Positions 1 to 7,934 of a stretch of DNA of 64,000 nt are shown here, one piece after another. The DNA is from an uncultured Candidatus Melainabacteria bacterium (lineage in GTDB: Bacteria > Cyanobacteriota > Vampirovibrionia > Gastranaerophilales > Gastranaerophilaceae). Each line of letters opens with the position of its first letter. Within the stretch, counting starts at the first letter, position 1. Where the stretch lies: the NCBI GenBank assembly GCA_934700335.1, contig CAKUXM010000001.1, positions 186,001-250,000 of the forward strand, read 5' to 3'. The translations under genes were made by a program, and so were the position numbers. Under the pieces are notes generated by a model. It was not told the DNA's origin. It saw only the letters and a list, made by a program, of their open reading frames with translations, and ran no database searches.

Positions 1-1136
1 GTTCTTTCTGAATCTCTTTGTACAGCCTGAGCAAGTAAGAAAACTCTATATAATCTTTTCTCAATAGATTCTTTCTCAGCTCTTGCAACTTGTAAATCGT
101 AGTATTTGTTAGCTTGTAGTGGAGTAACATCTTCTGCTTTACCACGACAATAACCACCATTTCTTGTGTTTGCTAATTGTTGAATTTTAGTAATACCATT
201 AGGATTAACAAGCATAACCAACTTACTAGCAGCTAAACTTGATTCTCTAATAGCTCTTGAGAGTACATCAAGATATGAAATATCACCAATGTATTCTTCA
301 ATCAATCCACGACCATAAGATTCACCGTCAATTCTTGTGTATCTTAAAGCCATAAACGGACAAATCTCTAATGGGTACTTACCACGAGAACGAGGAACTT
401 CAACCCCTTCAACCTCTTGATAAGTAACCCAATGTTTCTTCTCTCTCTTATAAACTGTGTATAAATCTAATTCCTTCTCATCTAAATCTTTGATTTCATC
501 AGTTTTTTCTTTTAACTTTAAACGTAACAAAACCTCAGCTTGCATATCTTCAGGTAAAGCATAATAACCAATTGTTTCTGTTGTGATTGCTTTAAGAACA
601 TTACCACAGTAATCTCTTTTAACAACATATCTATTTAATGGATAATACTTTAAACCTGTATCAGGTCTGTGTATTAACATAACATTACCAGCAACGTACA
701 AATGTTTATTAGCTTCACCTAAACAAACTCTATCACCATTCTTTTCATTGTAATCAACCAACAACTTCTCAGTAAGAGAAAGACCCTTAACAACATCATC
801 TTCATATTGTTTAGGGTCTACTCCACCATTTATTGCTAATTCTTTTAAATCATTTGAATCAATACTAAATTTAAAGAATGGTTGGTTTGGAGGTAGCATT
901 GTTAAAGTTACTTTAGAAGCTAAGTTATTAACTCCATCTGCTCCTATTGATTGGTTAGGAGTCTCATAAACCATAACATCACCGTTATCATCTTTAAGTA
1001 ATGATGGTAATGTATATTTAGCAGCTTCCCTTGCTTTATCTAAGTAAGGTTGTCTGTCATTTTTCATAGATTCATATTCAGATGCAAGTCTTTCGATATA
1101 CTCAGTTTCAGTAAATCTTTTCTTTCTCCTTGCCAT
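1..1136 (-). CDS. T7-like phage portal (head-to-tail connector) protein, 3' end outside window
   Basis: The minus strand reads open from an ATG at 1136 to the window edge, giving 378 residues with no stop. The translation follows T7 gp8 along its length. Conserved blocks include NDRQPYLDKAR near residue 26, NNLASK near 71, LYVAGNV, YPLNRYVVKRD, LDGESYGR-type IDGESYGRGLIEEYIGD and VNPNGIT near 313. It ends at the point matching T7 'NSAVQRTGER', about 370 of 536 residues. This protein forms the dodecameric ring at the capsid vertex through which DNA is packaged and ejected. A good ribosome-binding site (GGTGG) lies in the end of the preceding gene, so the phage genes are translationally packed. 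The rest of the morphogenesis genes should lie to the left. Recognition is firm; that it is an integrated prophage follows from the host genes and attachment-like sequence to the right. Confidence 0.9.
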   Translation of the reverse strand, partial: MARRKKRFTETEYIERLASEYESMKNDRQPYLDKAREAAKYTLPSLLKDDNGDVMVYETPNQSIGADGVNNLASKVTLTMLPPNQPFFKFSIDSNDLKELAINGGVDPKQYEDDVVKGLSLTEKLLVDYNEKNGDRVCLGEANKHLYVAGNVMLIHRPDTGLKYYPLNRYVVKRDYCGNVLKAITTETIGYYALPEDMQAEVLLRLKLKEKTDEIKDLDEKELDLYTVYKREKKHWVTYQEVEGVEVPRSRGKYPLEICPFMALRYTRIDGESYGRGLIEEYIGDISYLDVLSRAIRESSLAASKLVMLVNPNGITKIQQLANTRNGGYCRGKAEDVTPLQANKYYDLQVARAEKESIEKRLYRVFLLAQAVQRDSER

Positions 1137-1138
1137 AC

Positions 1139-1591
1139 CTAACCACCTAAGTTCAATCCAGTACCTGAATCATTAGCTGTGTTCATACCTGTCTCTTGTT
1201 TGTTGTTGTTCATTGTTTGTTTAATTCTTAATGAACTTAATGGGTTAGATTTTCTATTAATATCAACCATTTTATCTGCTGATTTACTTACTGTATCTGA
1301 TAAACTTGTTGGAGATTGATTTAATGTATCTGCACTTATTGATAAATTACCTGAGTTTTTATTACTCATTGCTTTACTTAATCCAATAGCTCCAGCACCA
1401 ACAGCAGCAGCTCCAATAGCAGTTGCAGCAGCACCTATACCAACAGCAGCTCCAGCACTAATACCAGTAGCAGCGCCAACTGTACCAGCAATAGTAGCAC
1501 CTGCTACTGTACCACCAACTGTAGATACACCAACAGAACCAGCAACCGCAGTACCAATACTACCAAGAATTGATAGTATTAAATCACACAT
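1139..1591 (-). CDS. Small phage tail-assembly protein, T7 gp7.3-like
   Basis: A 150-residue protein that starts MCDLIL. A long Gly/Ala/Val-rich hydrophobic stretch (about residues 8-72) is followed by a polar Ser/Asn-rich tail ending SGTGLNLGG. T7 gp7.3 has the same position directly before the portal gene, a Gly/Ala-rich part and a Gly-rich 'GGGINI' end, and homologs in other T7-like phages share an 'SLRI...TGLN' type tail, which is visible here as SSLRIK and TGLNL. In T7 this protein helps build an adsorption-competent tail. The start is supported by GAGGTG 8 nt upstream. The assignment rests on position and composition, not on strong sequence identity. A virion-internal membrane-active protein is the alternative. 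Confidence 0.6.
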   Translation of the reverse strand: MCDLILSILGSIGTAVAGSVGVSTVGGTVAGATIAGTVGAATGISAGAAVGIGAAATAIGAAAVGAGAIGLSKAMSNKNSGNLSISADTLNQSPTSLSDTVSKSADKMVDINRKSNPLSSLRIKQTMNNNKQETGMNTANDSGTGLNLGG

Positions 1592-1606
1592 AACACTTTC
1601 ACCTCT

Positions 1607-1807
1607 CTATTCTTCATCTAAAAATCTTTCTTCTTCGTTATACTTTTTCTCTGATTTTAATCTTTTAATAATATCTTGTTGACCTATTAATCTTCCTAAT
1701 TCAAAATCATTAAGTTGATTTTCAGGAAGTACATTAGGATAATCACGTACAAGACAAGTAATTAATTTATCCTCAATATTAGGATAGTTATAGTTTTCTT
1801 TAGTCAT
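1607..1807 (-). CDS. Small phage protein of unknown function
   Basis: A 66-residue soluble, charged protein if it starts at the ATG at 1807. A TTG at 1843 would add 12 residues but has no ribosome-binding site, whereas AGGAA lies 12 nt before the ATG. The middle reads IEDKLITCLVRDYPNV and FELGRLIGQQDIIKRL. Small proteins with an 'ELG.LIGQQ' type segment precede the tail/portal block in other T7-like phages, as far as I recall, but I know no function. It is the first gene of the leftward phage cluster seen here and is spaced 15 nt from the next gene. Confidence 0.65.
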   Translation of the reverse strand: MTKENYNYPNIEDKLITCLVRDYPNVLPENQLNDFELGRLIGQQDIIKRLKSEKKYNEEERFLDEE

Positions 1808-1932
1808 ATATAGTAATGTTTCCTTTTTGTTTCTTTCCTTCAACAGGACAGCATTTTAAGTAGTCAAATTTCGGTTCAAATTCAGTCGTAGCATGAAAAA
1901 GGTCAACATCCACATTTTGAAAATAATAAAAA

Positions 1933-1963
1933 ATCACCTCTATTTTGTTTAAATAGAAGTGAT
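1933..1963 (-). terminator. Intrinsic terminator, leftward
   Basis: A 13-bp inverted repeat with one mismatch and a 5-nt loop. Read on the minus strand it is followed by TTTTTTATTATTT. It lies just upstream of the phage genes and would shield them from read-through coming from the right, or end a lost gene. Confidence 0.6.
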
Positions 1964-1968
1964 AAAAT

Positions 1969-1990
1969 CTGTGTCCATTCTGTGTCCATT
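1969..1990. repeat. Tandem 11-bp direct repeat, possible integrase arm-type site
   Basis: CTGTGTCCATT occurs twice in immediate succession. Short direct repeats of this sort next to a phage attachment site are typical binding sites for the N-terminal arm-binding domain of tyrosine integrases. No integrase gene is visible in the window, so this is inference. Confidence 0.4.
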
Positions 1991-2070
1991 TAATATATTA
2001 ATTCATATAATTAGGATATTGTTCATAGTGTAAAAAGTGTTGATATTTCGTTCTACAAGGACTTTAAACT

Positions 2071-2097
2071 AGAGTTCGAGCCTCTCAACGCCCACCA
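2071..2097 (+). other. 3' end fragment of a tRNA or tmRNA (phage attachment site)
   Basis: The sequence contains AGAG-TTCGAGC-CTCT, a T-stem and T-loop, followed by AACGCCC-A-CCA, the 3' half of an acceptor stem with discriminator base and encoded CCA. No matching 5' acceptor half (GGGCGTT) or anticodon arm lies upstream, so it is not a complete tRNA. Temperate phages often integrate into the 3' end of a tRNA or tmRNA gene and leave such a duplicate at the far end. With phage genes immediately to the left, this is the likely right attachment site. Confidence 0.7.
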
Positions 2098-2098
2098 T

Positions 2099-2132
2099 AA
2101 AAGACCAGATGACTTTTGTTATCTGGTCTTTT
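2099..2132 (+). terminator. Intrinsic terminator after the tRNA/tmRNA fragment
   Basis: A 12-bp perfect stem (AAAAGACCAGAT with its complement) and a T-rich tail, starting 2 nt after the CCA end at 2097. This is the spacing expected for the native terminator of the stable RNA gene. Confidence 0.75.
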
Positions 2133-2153
2133 ATTTTGTGTTTTGAAATGCGA

Positions 2154-2165
2154 GAACGCCCACCA
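2154..2165 (+). other. Second partial copy of the tRNA/tmRNA 3' end
   Basis: GAACGCCCACCA repeats the last 11 bases of the fragment at 2087-2097 and, like it, is followed within a few bases by a terminator hairpin. It suggests a second, older integration event at the same target, or a terminator-plus-3'-end duplication. Confidence 0.5.
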
Positions 2166-2168
2166 TTT

Positions 2169-2198
2169 AAAAAGAATAGTCGAAAGACTCTTCTTTTT
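2169..2198 (+). terminator. Intrinsic terminator after the second 3'-end copy
   Basis: AAAAAGAAtAGTC-GAAA-GACTcTTCTTTTT: a 13-bp stem with one mismatch, a GAAA tetraloop and a T-run. It begins 3 nt after the CCA at 2165. Confidence 0.65.
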
Positions 2199-2286
2199 AT
2201 CGTTTAAACTTCTATTCTGCGTTTAAGACCAATTAGGTTTTTATCAAAAATTTTACAAAATCTCTAGAGAAGTTAACATTCTTTTG

Positions 2287-2317
2287 GAGAGGCGAAACAC
2301 AAAGTGTTTCGCCTCTC
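2287..2317. terminator. Palindromic hairpin terminator
   Basis: GAGAGGCGAAACAC, a 3-nt loop, and the exact complement: a 14-bp perfect stem just beyond the stop codon of the ClC gene. The clearer T-run (TCTTTT) is on the plus strand, so it may serve rightward transcripts as well. It belongs to the window's GGCGAA hairpin family. Confidence 0.7.
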
Positions 2318-2328
2318 TTTTAAACTCA

Positions 2329-3993
2329 TTACAAAATTTCTTGTATATCATACCTTGAAGCAATTCCAACAATCTTTTTACTTTCGTCAATAACGACTGC
2401 TTTATCACAATTATTTGAATGTAATCTGAAATATAGTGTATACAAGTTCAAATCTTTATCAACTGTAATAATATTTGTTTCCATAATATCTTTTACAAAG
2501 AGTTTTTTATCACCGCAATTTATCAACACATCTTCAATATCAGATTTAATAATTGCACCAATTAAGCTGTTTGAATTATCTATAACAGGGCAAAAACTAT
2601 GATGTTGAGTAGTCATTTCAGATAAAGCTTCTTTAATTGGTAAATCCTGATTAATTATTTCAACATCGGTTTTCATAATATCTGAAACCTTTTTATTTTC
2701 TAAAATCTTTGCATCGGTCGAATTTTTAACCTGATTAACAATAAGTTCGGAGTAAATAGGTTTATGTTTAAGTTTCTCTGCTACTAAATCAGCAATAGCA
2801 CAGGCTAACATAATATGTAGGATAAAATTATACCCACCGGTCATTTCAAAAACCATAACAGTTGCAGTAATTGGTGTTCTTGCGACAGCAGATAAAAATG
2901 CAGCCATACCGATTAAAGACAATGCAACTAAGTTAACCTCAACACCAACATAGTTTGAAAATACACCTACGATATATCCCAAATATGCACCAAGCATTAA
3001 CATTGGTAAAAATATTCCACCAACTGCGCCCGAACCAAAACAAAAAGGAGTAACGAAAAATTTTGCTATAAATATTAATGAGACTAAAATTATTGGTAAT
3101 TTGTATTGCAATAAAATATCTACACTTCCATTGCCACTACACAAAACCAGAGGCAAAAACAAACCCACTAGACCAACTGCAAAACCCGCAATCATTGGTT
3201 TAAAATAAGGTTTGATTTTTATTTTTAAAAATAAATCATTATTAAAATGAATTAATTTTGAAAACAAAACGCCTAATAACCCTGCGATAACACCCAACGC
3301 AAGGCATACAAAAATATTTAAAGAAGTATTTTTATCTAAAACAGGAATTAAAAAAGAGGTATTATTTCCTAGCATATATCTTGAAAGGCTTGATGCAACA
3401 ACGGTTGAAATCAAGACTGGAAATAGAATAGAGGAATTGAATTTTTGCATTAATTCTTCAAGTACGAAAATAGTCCCCGCAATAGGAGCATTGAAAGTTG
3501 CAGCAATTGCGCTACCGGCACCTGCAGAAATCAATTTGTCCTTATCTGAACCACTTAATCTAAAAAGTTTACCAATTAAAGCACCACTGCCTGCACCCAA
3601 TTGAACACTTGGACCTTCTCTACCCAAAGACATACCAGTACCGATTGATGCAATACCACCAAAGAATTTAACAAACACACTTCTAACTCTTGTTAAATTA
3701 CCTAAATGCAATAAAGATGCCTTTACATAAGGAATACCACTACCTTTAGCCTCTGGGGCAAATTTATAGACCAAATATCCAGAAATCAAACCTCCTAAAG
3801 CAGAAAGGACTGGCAATAAAAACCAAAAGTTTTTTGTTAATTTTTGAATATATTCAAACAAATTTGTAATAGACATTTTAAACAAAACAACAAGCAACCC
3901 AGAGATTAAACCAACAAGAATTGCTTGTACAATTATTTTGCTTTTAAAAAATGATTTAAAAATATTTTCAAAATTAAAATGTAAACATTTCAT
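2329..3993 (-). CDS. ClC-family chloride channel / H+-Cl- exchanger with C-terminal CBS pair
   Basis: A membrane protein of 554 residues if it starts at the ATG at 3993. The ClC signature blocks are present in order: GSGIPYVKA (selectivity serine), GREGPSVQLG (gating glutamate), and GAVGGIFLPML (GxFxP). These are followed by about 120 residues forming two CBS domains (KVSDIMKTDVEII and VKDIMETNIITVD). The Ser in GSGIP argues for chloride transport rather than the fluoride-exporting ClC-F type. An upstream in-frame ATG at 4098 would add 35 residues, but that stretch overlaps a strong leftward terminator hairpin. A TATAAT lies 7 nt before the ATG at 3993. CBS domains usually bind adenine nucleotides and regulate the pore. 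The gene is divergent from a WYL regulator. Confidence 0.88.
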   Translation of the reverse strand: MKCLHFNFENIFKSFFKSKIIVQAILVGLISGLLVVLFKMSITNLFEYIQKLTKNFWFLLPVLSALGGLISGYLVYKFAPEAKGSGIPYVKASLLHLGNLTRVRSVFVKFFGGIASIGTGMSLGREGPSVQLGAGSGALIGKLFRLSGSDKDKLISAGAGSAIAATFNAPIAGTIFVLEELMQKFNSSILFPVLISTVVASSLSRYMLGNNTSFLIPVLDKNTSLNIFVCLALGVIAGLLGVLFSKLIHFNNDLFLKIKIKPYFKPMIAGFAVGLVGLFLPLVLCSGNGSVDILLQYKLPIILVSLIFIAKFFVTPFCFGSGAVGGIFLPMLMLGAYLGYIVGVFSNYVGVEVNLVALSLIGMAAFLSAVARTPITATVMVFEMTGGYNFILHIMLACAIADLVAEKLKHKPIYSELIVNQVKNSTDAKILENKKVSDIMKTDVEIINQDLPIKEALSEMTTQHHSFCPVIDNSNSLIGAIIKSDIEDVLINCGDKKLFVKDIMETNIITVDKDLNLYTLYFRLHSNNCDKAVVIDESKKIVGIASRYDIQEIL

Positions 3994-4000
3994 AGTTTTA

Positions 4001-4006
4001 ATTATA
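4001..4006 (-). promoter_or_regulatory. -10 box of the ClC gene, likely leaderless
   Basis: TATAAT on the minus strand, separated by 7 nt from the ATG at 3993, with no Shine-Dalgarno sequence between. Initiation would fall at or next to the start codon. Confidence 0.45.
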
Positions 4007-4027
4007 CAACAAGAAACGAAAACAAAT

Positions 4028-4081
4028 AAAAAAAAAAGCTCATTCACTGAGGAAGAATGAGCATCGGAGAGTTTATACTCC
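4028..4081 (-). promoter_or_regulatory. Leftward terminator/attenuator hairpins upstream of the ClC gene
   Basis: On the minus strand GCTCATTC pairs with GAATGAGC (4038-4062), followed by ten T residues: a textbook intrinsic terminator with no gene in front of it. A second small hairpin (GGAG with CTCC, 4066-4081) lies just upstream. The pair could form a leader attenuator, or end a short RNA started from the 4.1-kb divergent region. I do not recognise a known riboswitch. Confidence 0.5.
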
Positions 4082-4202
4082 TTACAGAATAGTCGCATAT
4101 CATTTAAAATTATTTAGTAATCATTTTCGATATTTGTATTATAATTTTTTATAGCGTCAATAATGGACGTATAAAATAACAACATTTTAAAAGGAGTAAA
4201 AC

Positions 4203-5174
4203 GTGGAAGATAAGCCAAGATATTCAAGAGTTTCAGACATAATCGATTTAGCGACCTTTATGGCATCAAAAATTCAAGGTATTACAATAAACGATATTAT
4301 TGAAAGATACCACGTATCAAGAAGAACCGCCGAAAGAATGCGTGATAGCTTGTTGAATATTTTTCCGCAAATTATTGAAATCGAAACAGATGAAAAGCAT
4401 AAACACTGGGGATTTTCAGATTATTCAATAAAAGAATTAATTCATTTCAGTCCAAATGAGATTGCAAATCTTGAACAATTAAAACGAAGAACTACAAATA
4501 AAGAAACTCAAGAATACTTAGAAAAAACTATTGCGAAATTAAAGACATTGAGCACAAAACATCTAAACTCAGTAGAAAGCAATGTTGAAATGATTATGCA
4601 ATCAGAAGGTTATGCTCTACGTCAAATGCCTCAATACAAGATTTCAAATGAGACTTTAATAACAATTAGAGAAGCGATTAAAAACTCAAAAGTTGTAAAA
4701 GGAACTTATCACAACAAAGAGCGTTTTATTGAGCCTTTAGGTTTGATTTACGGAGAAAAAATATATCTTGTCGCAAGAGAAAAAGCAAAAGGCAATGATA
4801 TTTACAATTACTTATTGCACAAATTTAGAGACTTATCTTTAACAGATAAAACCTTTGATAGAAAGGATTTCAACCTAGAAGAATACAATAAACAATCTTT
4901 TGGTGTTTATCACGGAGAAATTTTAAATGTAAAACTTTTATTTGATAAGGAGATTGCAGAAGAAGTTTTAAATTATAATTTTCACCCAACACAAAAGGTT
5001 AAGCAAAACGAAGACGGCACAGTTACAGTAAAATTTTGCGCAAGTGGTGATTTGTCAATAATGTGGCATATCTTTAAATGGGGAACATCAGTAAAAATCT
5101 TATCACCAGCTAGTTTAAAGAAAGAATACATAAAAATGTTAAAAGATATTTTGGATAAAAATTCCAAAAAATAA
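4203..5174 (+). CDS. WYL-domain transcriptional regulator
   Basis: A protein of 323 residues with a GTG start and a strong ribosome-binding site (AAAGGAG). The N-terminus holds a winged helix-turn-helix (residues about 8-60; INDIIERYHVSRRTAERMR is the recognition region). A WYL ligand-sensing domain follows (about 150-225), with FIEPLGLIYGEKIYLVARE in the position of the family's W-Y-L motif, and then a C-terminal WYL-associated domain. Members act as repressors or activators that sense ligands, often in DNA damage or nutrient responses. The target here is unknown; the divergent ClC gene is the obvious candidate. The stop codon lies next to the end of the convergent phosphatase gene, with no room for a terminator between them. 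Confidence 0.85.
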   Translation: MEDKPRYSRVSDIIDLATFMASKIQGITINDIIERYHVSRRTAERMRDSLLNIFPQIIEIETDEKHKHWGFSDYSIKELIHFSPNEIANLEQLKRRTTNKETQEYLEKTIAKLKTLSTKHLNSVESNVEMIMQSEGYALRQMPQYKISNETLITIREAIKNSKVVKGTYHNKERFIEPLGLIYGEKIYLVAREKAKGNDIYNYLLHKFRDLSLTDKTFDRKDFNLEEYNKQSFGVYHGEILNVKLLFDKEIAEEVLNYNFHPTQKVKQNEDGTVTVKFCASGDLSIMWHIFKWGTSVKILSPASLKKEYIKMLKDILDKNSKK

Positions 5175-5175
5175 A

Positions 5176-7506
5176 TTATTTATCCTTGTCTAAATTCATA
5201 GAAATCTTGAAAATATTTCTGCCGTGAGCATACTCGTAAGAAACATTATCCATAGAGTTTTTAACCATATGGATACCAAGACCACCGATAGGTCTTTCTT
5301 CGACACCCAACGTAATATCAGGTTCTGGGTGTTTAAGAGGATTAAATCTTTTACCAGAATCAACAAAGGCAATTTCAATTTCGTCGTCAGTATTAGTAAT
5401 GCTAATTTCTACATTACCCACTTCATCGTCTGGATAAGCGTAGCTTGAAATATTTGCAAATACTTCTTCTGCAGAAATCATCATTCTTGCACGTTTTGAC
5501 TCATCAAGGTTCAAGTTATCACAAATATGTTCAACCCTATGTAATAATTCACTCAAAGATGTAACAGAGGCAGGAAGTTTGAAGTTTTTAACACCAAAGT
5601 ATTCGATAGCTAACATTGTAATGTCATCTGGCTGTTCGTGTTCAGCATCTTTTGTATATTCGTGAATATCTGTACTCAAATTGTTCAAAATATCAAAAAT
5701 AGATTTATCTTTATTTTCGTTCAAACTGTTTTTTAAATTGGTTTCACCAAACATATTCCCGTCTTTATCAGTAGATTCAGTAATACCGTCTGTGTATAAA
5801 AAGATTTTTTCATTGGCTTGAAGATGAATTTCTTCTTCTTCGTACTCAATATCTGGTAACCCACCAACGACAAAATTTTGTTTTGTACCTAACAATTCAA
5901 ATTTGCCGTCAGCACGTTTGATGAATGGGTGAGTATGACCTGCATTCACAAATTTAACTTTACCTGTGGATAATTCCATTACGCAAAGAACAACAGTTAC
6001 AAACAACCCTTGATCATTATCTTGACATAATTCTTTATTAACTTTATCAAATAGTTCTGGAAGTGGAACATCTGTTTTTGCGATATTTTTGATAATTGTT
6101 TTAGCTTTCATCATAAATAAGGCAGCAGGAATACCTTTACCAGAAACATCTGCAATCAAAAATGCTAATTTATCTTCGTTGATAAGATAGAAATCATAAA
6201 AATCACCGCCAACTTTCTTTGCTGCGTCCATTGTTGCGTAGATATCAAATTCTTTGTGATAAGGAAATGCCGGAAAACGATTTGGCATTGTAGTTGTCTG
6301 GATTGCTTTTGCTACCTTTAATTCAAACTCTGCTTGTTTCTTTTCTTTTTTATAACCATCAAGAGCTTGAACATATTTATTAATATCTTCAACAGCTTTG
6401 TTTAAAGTTTGAGAAAGAATAGCAAATTCTGTAGGTTTTGTAATATCAGATTTAACATCAAGATTACCACGCCCCATTTTCTTTGCCATATCCACAAGAC
6501 AGTCAATTGGATTGTTGATATTTTGTTGTAAAAAGATATATAGAACAGTATAAACGCCAACATACAATGTGAACAGGCATAGAATAATCATTAAAATTTT
6601 TAAACGCAAAATCTTAAACAATTCAGAAGTTGGAACATTTACTATAAATATCATACCATTTTCAAAATCTTTGATAAAGGTAATATATTCTTTATGATTA
6701 TAATGAACAACTGTTTTTTCTTTTAAATCTTCTTTATACCATTCAATGTCAGTTAAAGGTTTACCAATTAACTCAATATTTTCGATATCAGACTCTTTGT
6801 AGTACAAAATAAAATTGTCTTTTTTATCTGCAAAAAGGATTATAGCGTGTTTTGGAGTTTCGCAAGTTTGAATTTTATCAATGATTGAATCCATATCCCA
6901 ATCAATGGTTGCAAGACCGATAAGATTACCTCTTTTATCATAAAGGCCTTTACCGATAGTAGTCATCAATCTATCAGTAAGATTTGAATCGACATATGGC
7001 ACAACCCAACCAATAGAATCCTTTTCTGTTAATTTTGGTAAAAGTGATTTATACCAACTTTCGTTTAGATAGTTGTAATTTAGTTCATTCAAATAAGAGT
7101 TTTTATAAAGATTATTATTTTTATAGAAAACTCCTAATTTTTTTTGAGAAGAATAAACAGCATATGGCTTAAACCAGATACCACCAGAATTAATTTCATC
7201 ATTCTCTAAAATAGTCTTGTTGTTTTCAAAAATAGATTGCACGTAAAAATTCAATCTATTCACATCACCTTTATATTCAGCAAAAATTGTACCACCAGAA
7301 GCAAGTTCTGAAACGATAATTTTTAAATCATAAATAACTTTTTCAATATCATAGGTAAAAATATCTACACGTAAATCGTAAGCTTCAATCTTAACTTGCT
7401 TACCGTTTTCGTATGCAGAAAACGCCACCGCAAATGTTACGATAGATAGAAGAGAAAGCAATAATGAAATTATACAAAGGATTTTAAATCTAAGAGTTTT
7501 AAACAT
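5176..7506 (-). CDS. Membrane sensor protein phosphatase (RsbU/SpoIIE type) with fused anti-sigma-like ATPase domain
   Basis: A protein of 776 residues with this order: membrane segment (about 8-30), extracytoplasmic Cache-like sensor (35-300), second membrane segment (303-328), HAMP linker, SpoIIE/PP2C phosphatase (about 405-615), and a C-terminal GHKL ATPase of the RsbW type (645-770). The phosphatase metal residues are visible in GGDFYDFYL, DVSGKGIPAA and PDDITM. The ATPase has an N-box (EEVFANISSYAY), DSGKRFNP and a glycine loop (GGLGIHMVKN). It would dephosphorylate a STAS antagonist on sensing an external signal. The fused kinase-type domain could rephosphorylate that antagonist or bind a target. 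The STAS gene overlaps its start by 8 nt, so the two are translationally coupled. Confidence 0.88.
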   Translation of the reverse strand: MFKTLRFKILCIISLLLSLLSIVTFAVAFSAYENGKQVKIEAYDLRVDIFTYDIEKVIYDLKIIVSELASGGTIFAEYKGDVNRLNFYVQSIFENNKTILENDEINSGGIWFKPYAVYSSQKKLGVFYKNNNLYKNSYLNELNYNYLNESWYKSLLPKLTEKDSIGWVVPYVDSNLTDRLMTTIGKGLYDKRGNLIGLATIDWDMDSIIDKIQTCETPKHAIILFADKKDNFILYYKESDIENIELIGKPLTDIEWYKEDLKEKTVVHYNHKEYITFIKDFENGMIFIVNVPTSELFKILRLKILMIILCLFTLYVGVYTVLYIFLQQNINNPIDCLVDMAKKMGRGNLDVKSDITKPTEFAILSQTLNKAVEDINKYVQALDGYKKEKKQAEFELKVAKAIQTTTMPNRFPAFPYHKEFDIYATMDAAKKVGGDFYDFYLINEDKLAFLIADVSGKGIPAALFMMKAKTIIKNIAKTDVPLPELFDKVNKELCQDNDQGLFVTVVLCVMELSTGKVKFVNAGHTHPFIKRADGKFELLGTKQNFVVGGLPDIEYEEEEIHLQANEKIFLYTDGITESTDKDGNMFGETNLKNSLNENKDKSIFDILNNLSTDIHEYTKDAEHEQPDDITMLAIEYFGVKNFKLPASVTSLSELLHRVEHICDNLNLDESKRARMMISAEEVFANISSYAYPDDEVGNVEISITNTDDEIEIAFVDSGKRFNPLKHPEPDITLGVEERPIGGLGIHMVKNSMDNVSYEYAHGRNIFKISMNLDKDK

Positions 7507-7801
7507 TTTCTATAGTAAGTATTTTGCTAAAACCAGTCATATTAAATACGTCCATAACAGCTTGATTAGCATTAACAACTTTCATTGTACCTTGTGAAAT
7601 CATTCTTTTTTGAATTTCTAAAATAGCTCTTAAACCTAAACTTGAAATATATTCAACATTAGAAAAATCAAGAATTAAGTTTTCAATATTATCAAGTGAA
7701 TCATTAACTTGTTCACCAAATTCCATAGCTGTGTTTGTATCAATTCTGCCATCAACACTTATGACAATAGTTGTACCCTTTTTAGTTTTTGTAAGATTCA
7801 T
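7499..7801 (-). CDS. STAS-domain anti-sigma factor antagonist
   Basis: A single STAS domain of 100 residues. The hallmark strand-loop with the phosphorylatable serines is at NVEYISSLGLRAILEIQ (Ser 53/54). The ATG at 7801 is preferred because GGAG lies 9 nt before it; an in-frame ATG 15 nt earlier sits against the same GGAG. In partner switching the unphosphorylated antagonist captures an anti-sigma kinase and frees a sigma factor or other effector. Its coupled neighbour provides the phosphatase and a kinase-like domain. No sigma factor is encoded nearby, so the output is unknown. Confidence 0.87.
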   Translation of the reverse strand: MNLTKTKKGTTIVISVDGRIDTNTAMEFGEQVNDSLDNIENLILDFSNVEYISSLGLRAILEIQKRMISQGTMKVVNANQAVMDVFNMTGFSKILTIENV

Positions 7802-7835
7802 TAAATCATACTCCAATAAGAACTTTCTCTAAAAT

Positions 7836-7864
7836 ATTATATCATATTGCAAATATTAAAACAA
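7836..7864 (-). promoter_or_regulatory. Sigma-70-type promoter for the STAS-phosphatase operon
   Basis: On the minus strand TTGTTT (7859-7864), a 17-nt spacer and TATAAT (7836-7841), 35 nt before the ATG. Confidence 0.65.
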
Positions 7865-7899
7865 CCTTACAAAAAGGTTTATAGAATAATTTTTTGAGA

Positions 7900-7905
7900 T
7901 ATAAT
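7900..7905 (+). promoter_or_regulatory. -10 box for the ferritin gene
   Basis: TATAAT lies 29 nt before the ferritin ATG and upstream of its ribosome-binding site; no convincing -35 box is seen. Confidence 0.4.
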
Positions 7906-7934
7906 TAGTTGAGGAAAAATGGAGGACAGGAAAA

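Noticed and set aside
2015..2097. Complete tRNA gene ending in CCA at 2097
   Set aside because: No 5' acceptor half matching AACGCCC, no anticodon arm, and only about 28 nt between any partial 5' stem and the T-arm. Only the 3' end is present.
4028..4098. Fluoride riboswitch in front of the ClC gene
   Set aside because: The leader does not show the conserved pseudoknot and paired elements of the crcB motif, and the protein has the chloride-type GSGIP motif.
3994..4098. 35-residue N-terminal extension of the ClC protein
   Set aside because: The stretch contains an intrinsic terminator and a promoter -10 box, and no ribosome-binding site favours the upstream ATG.
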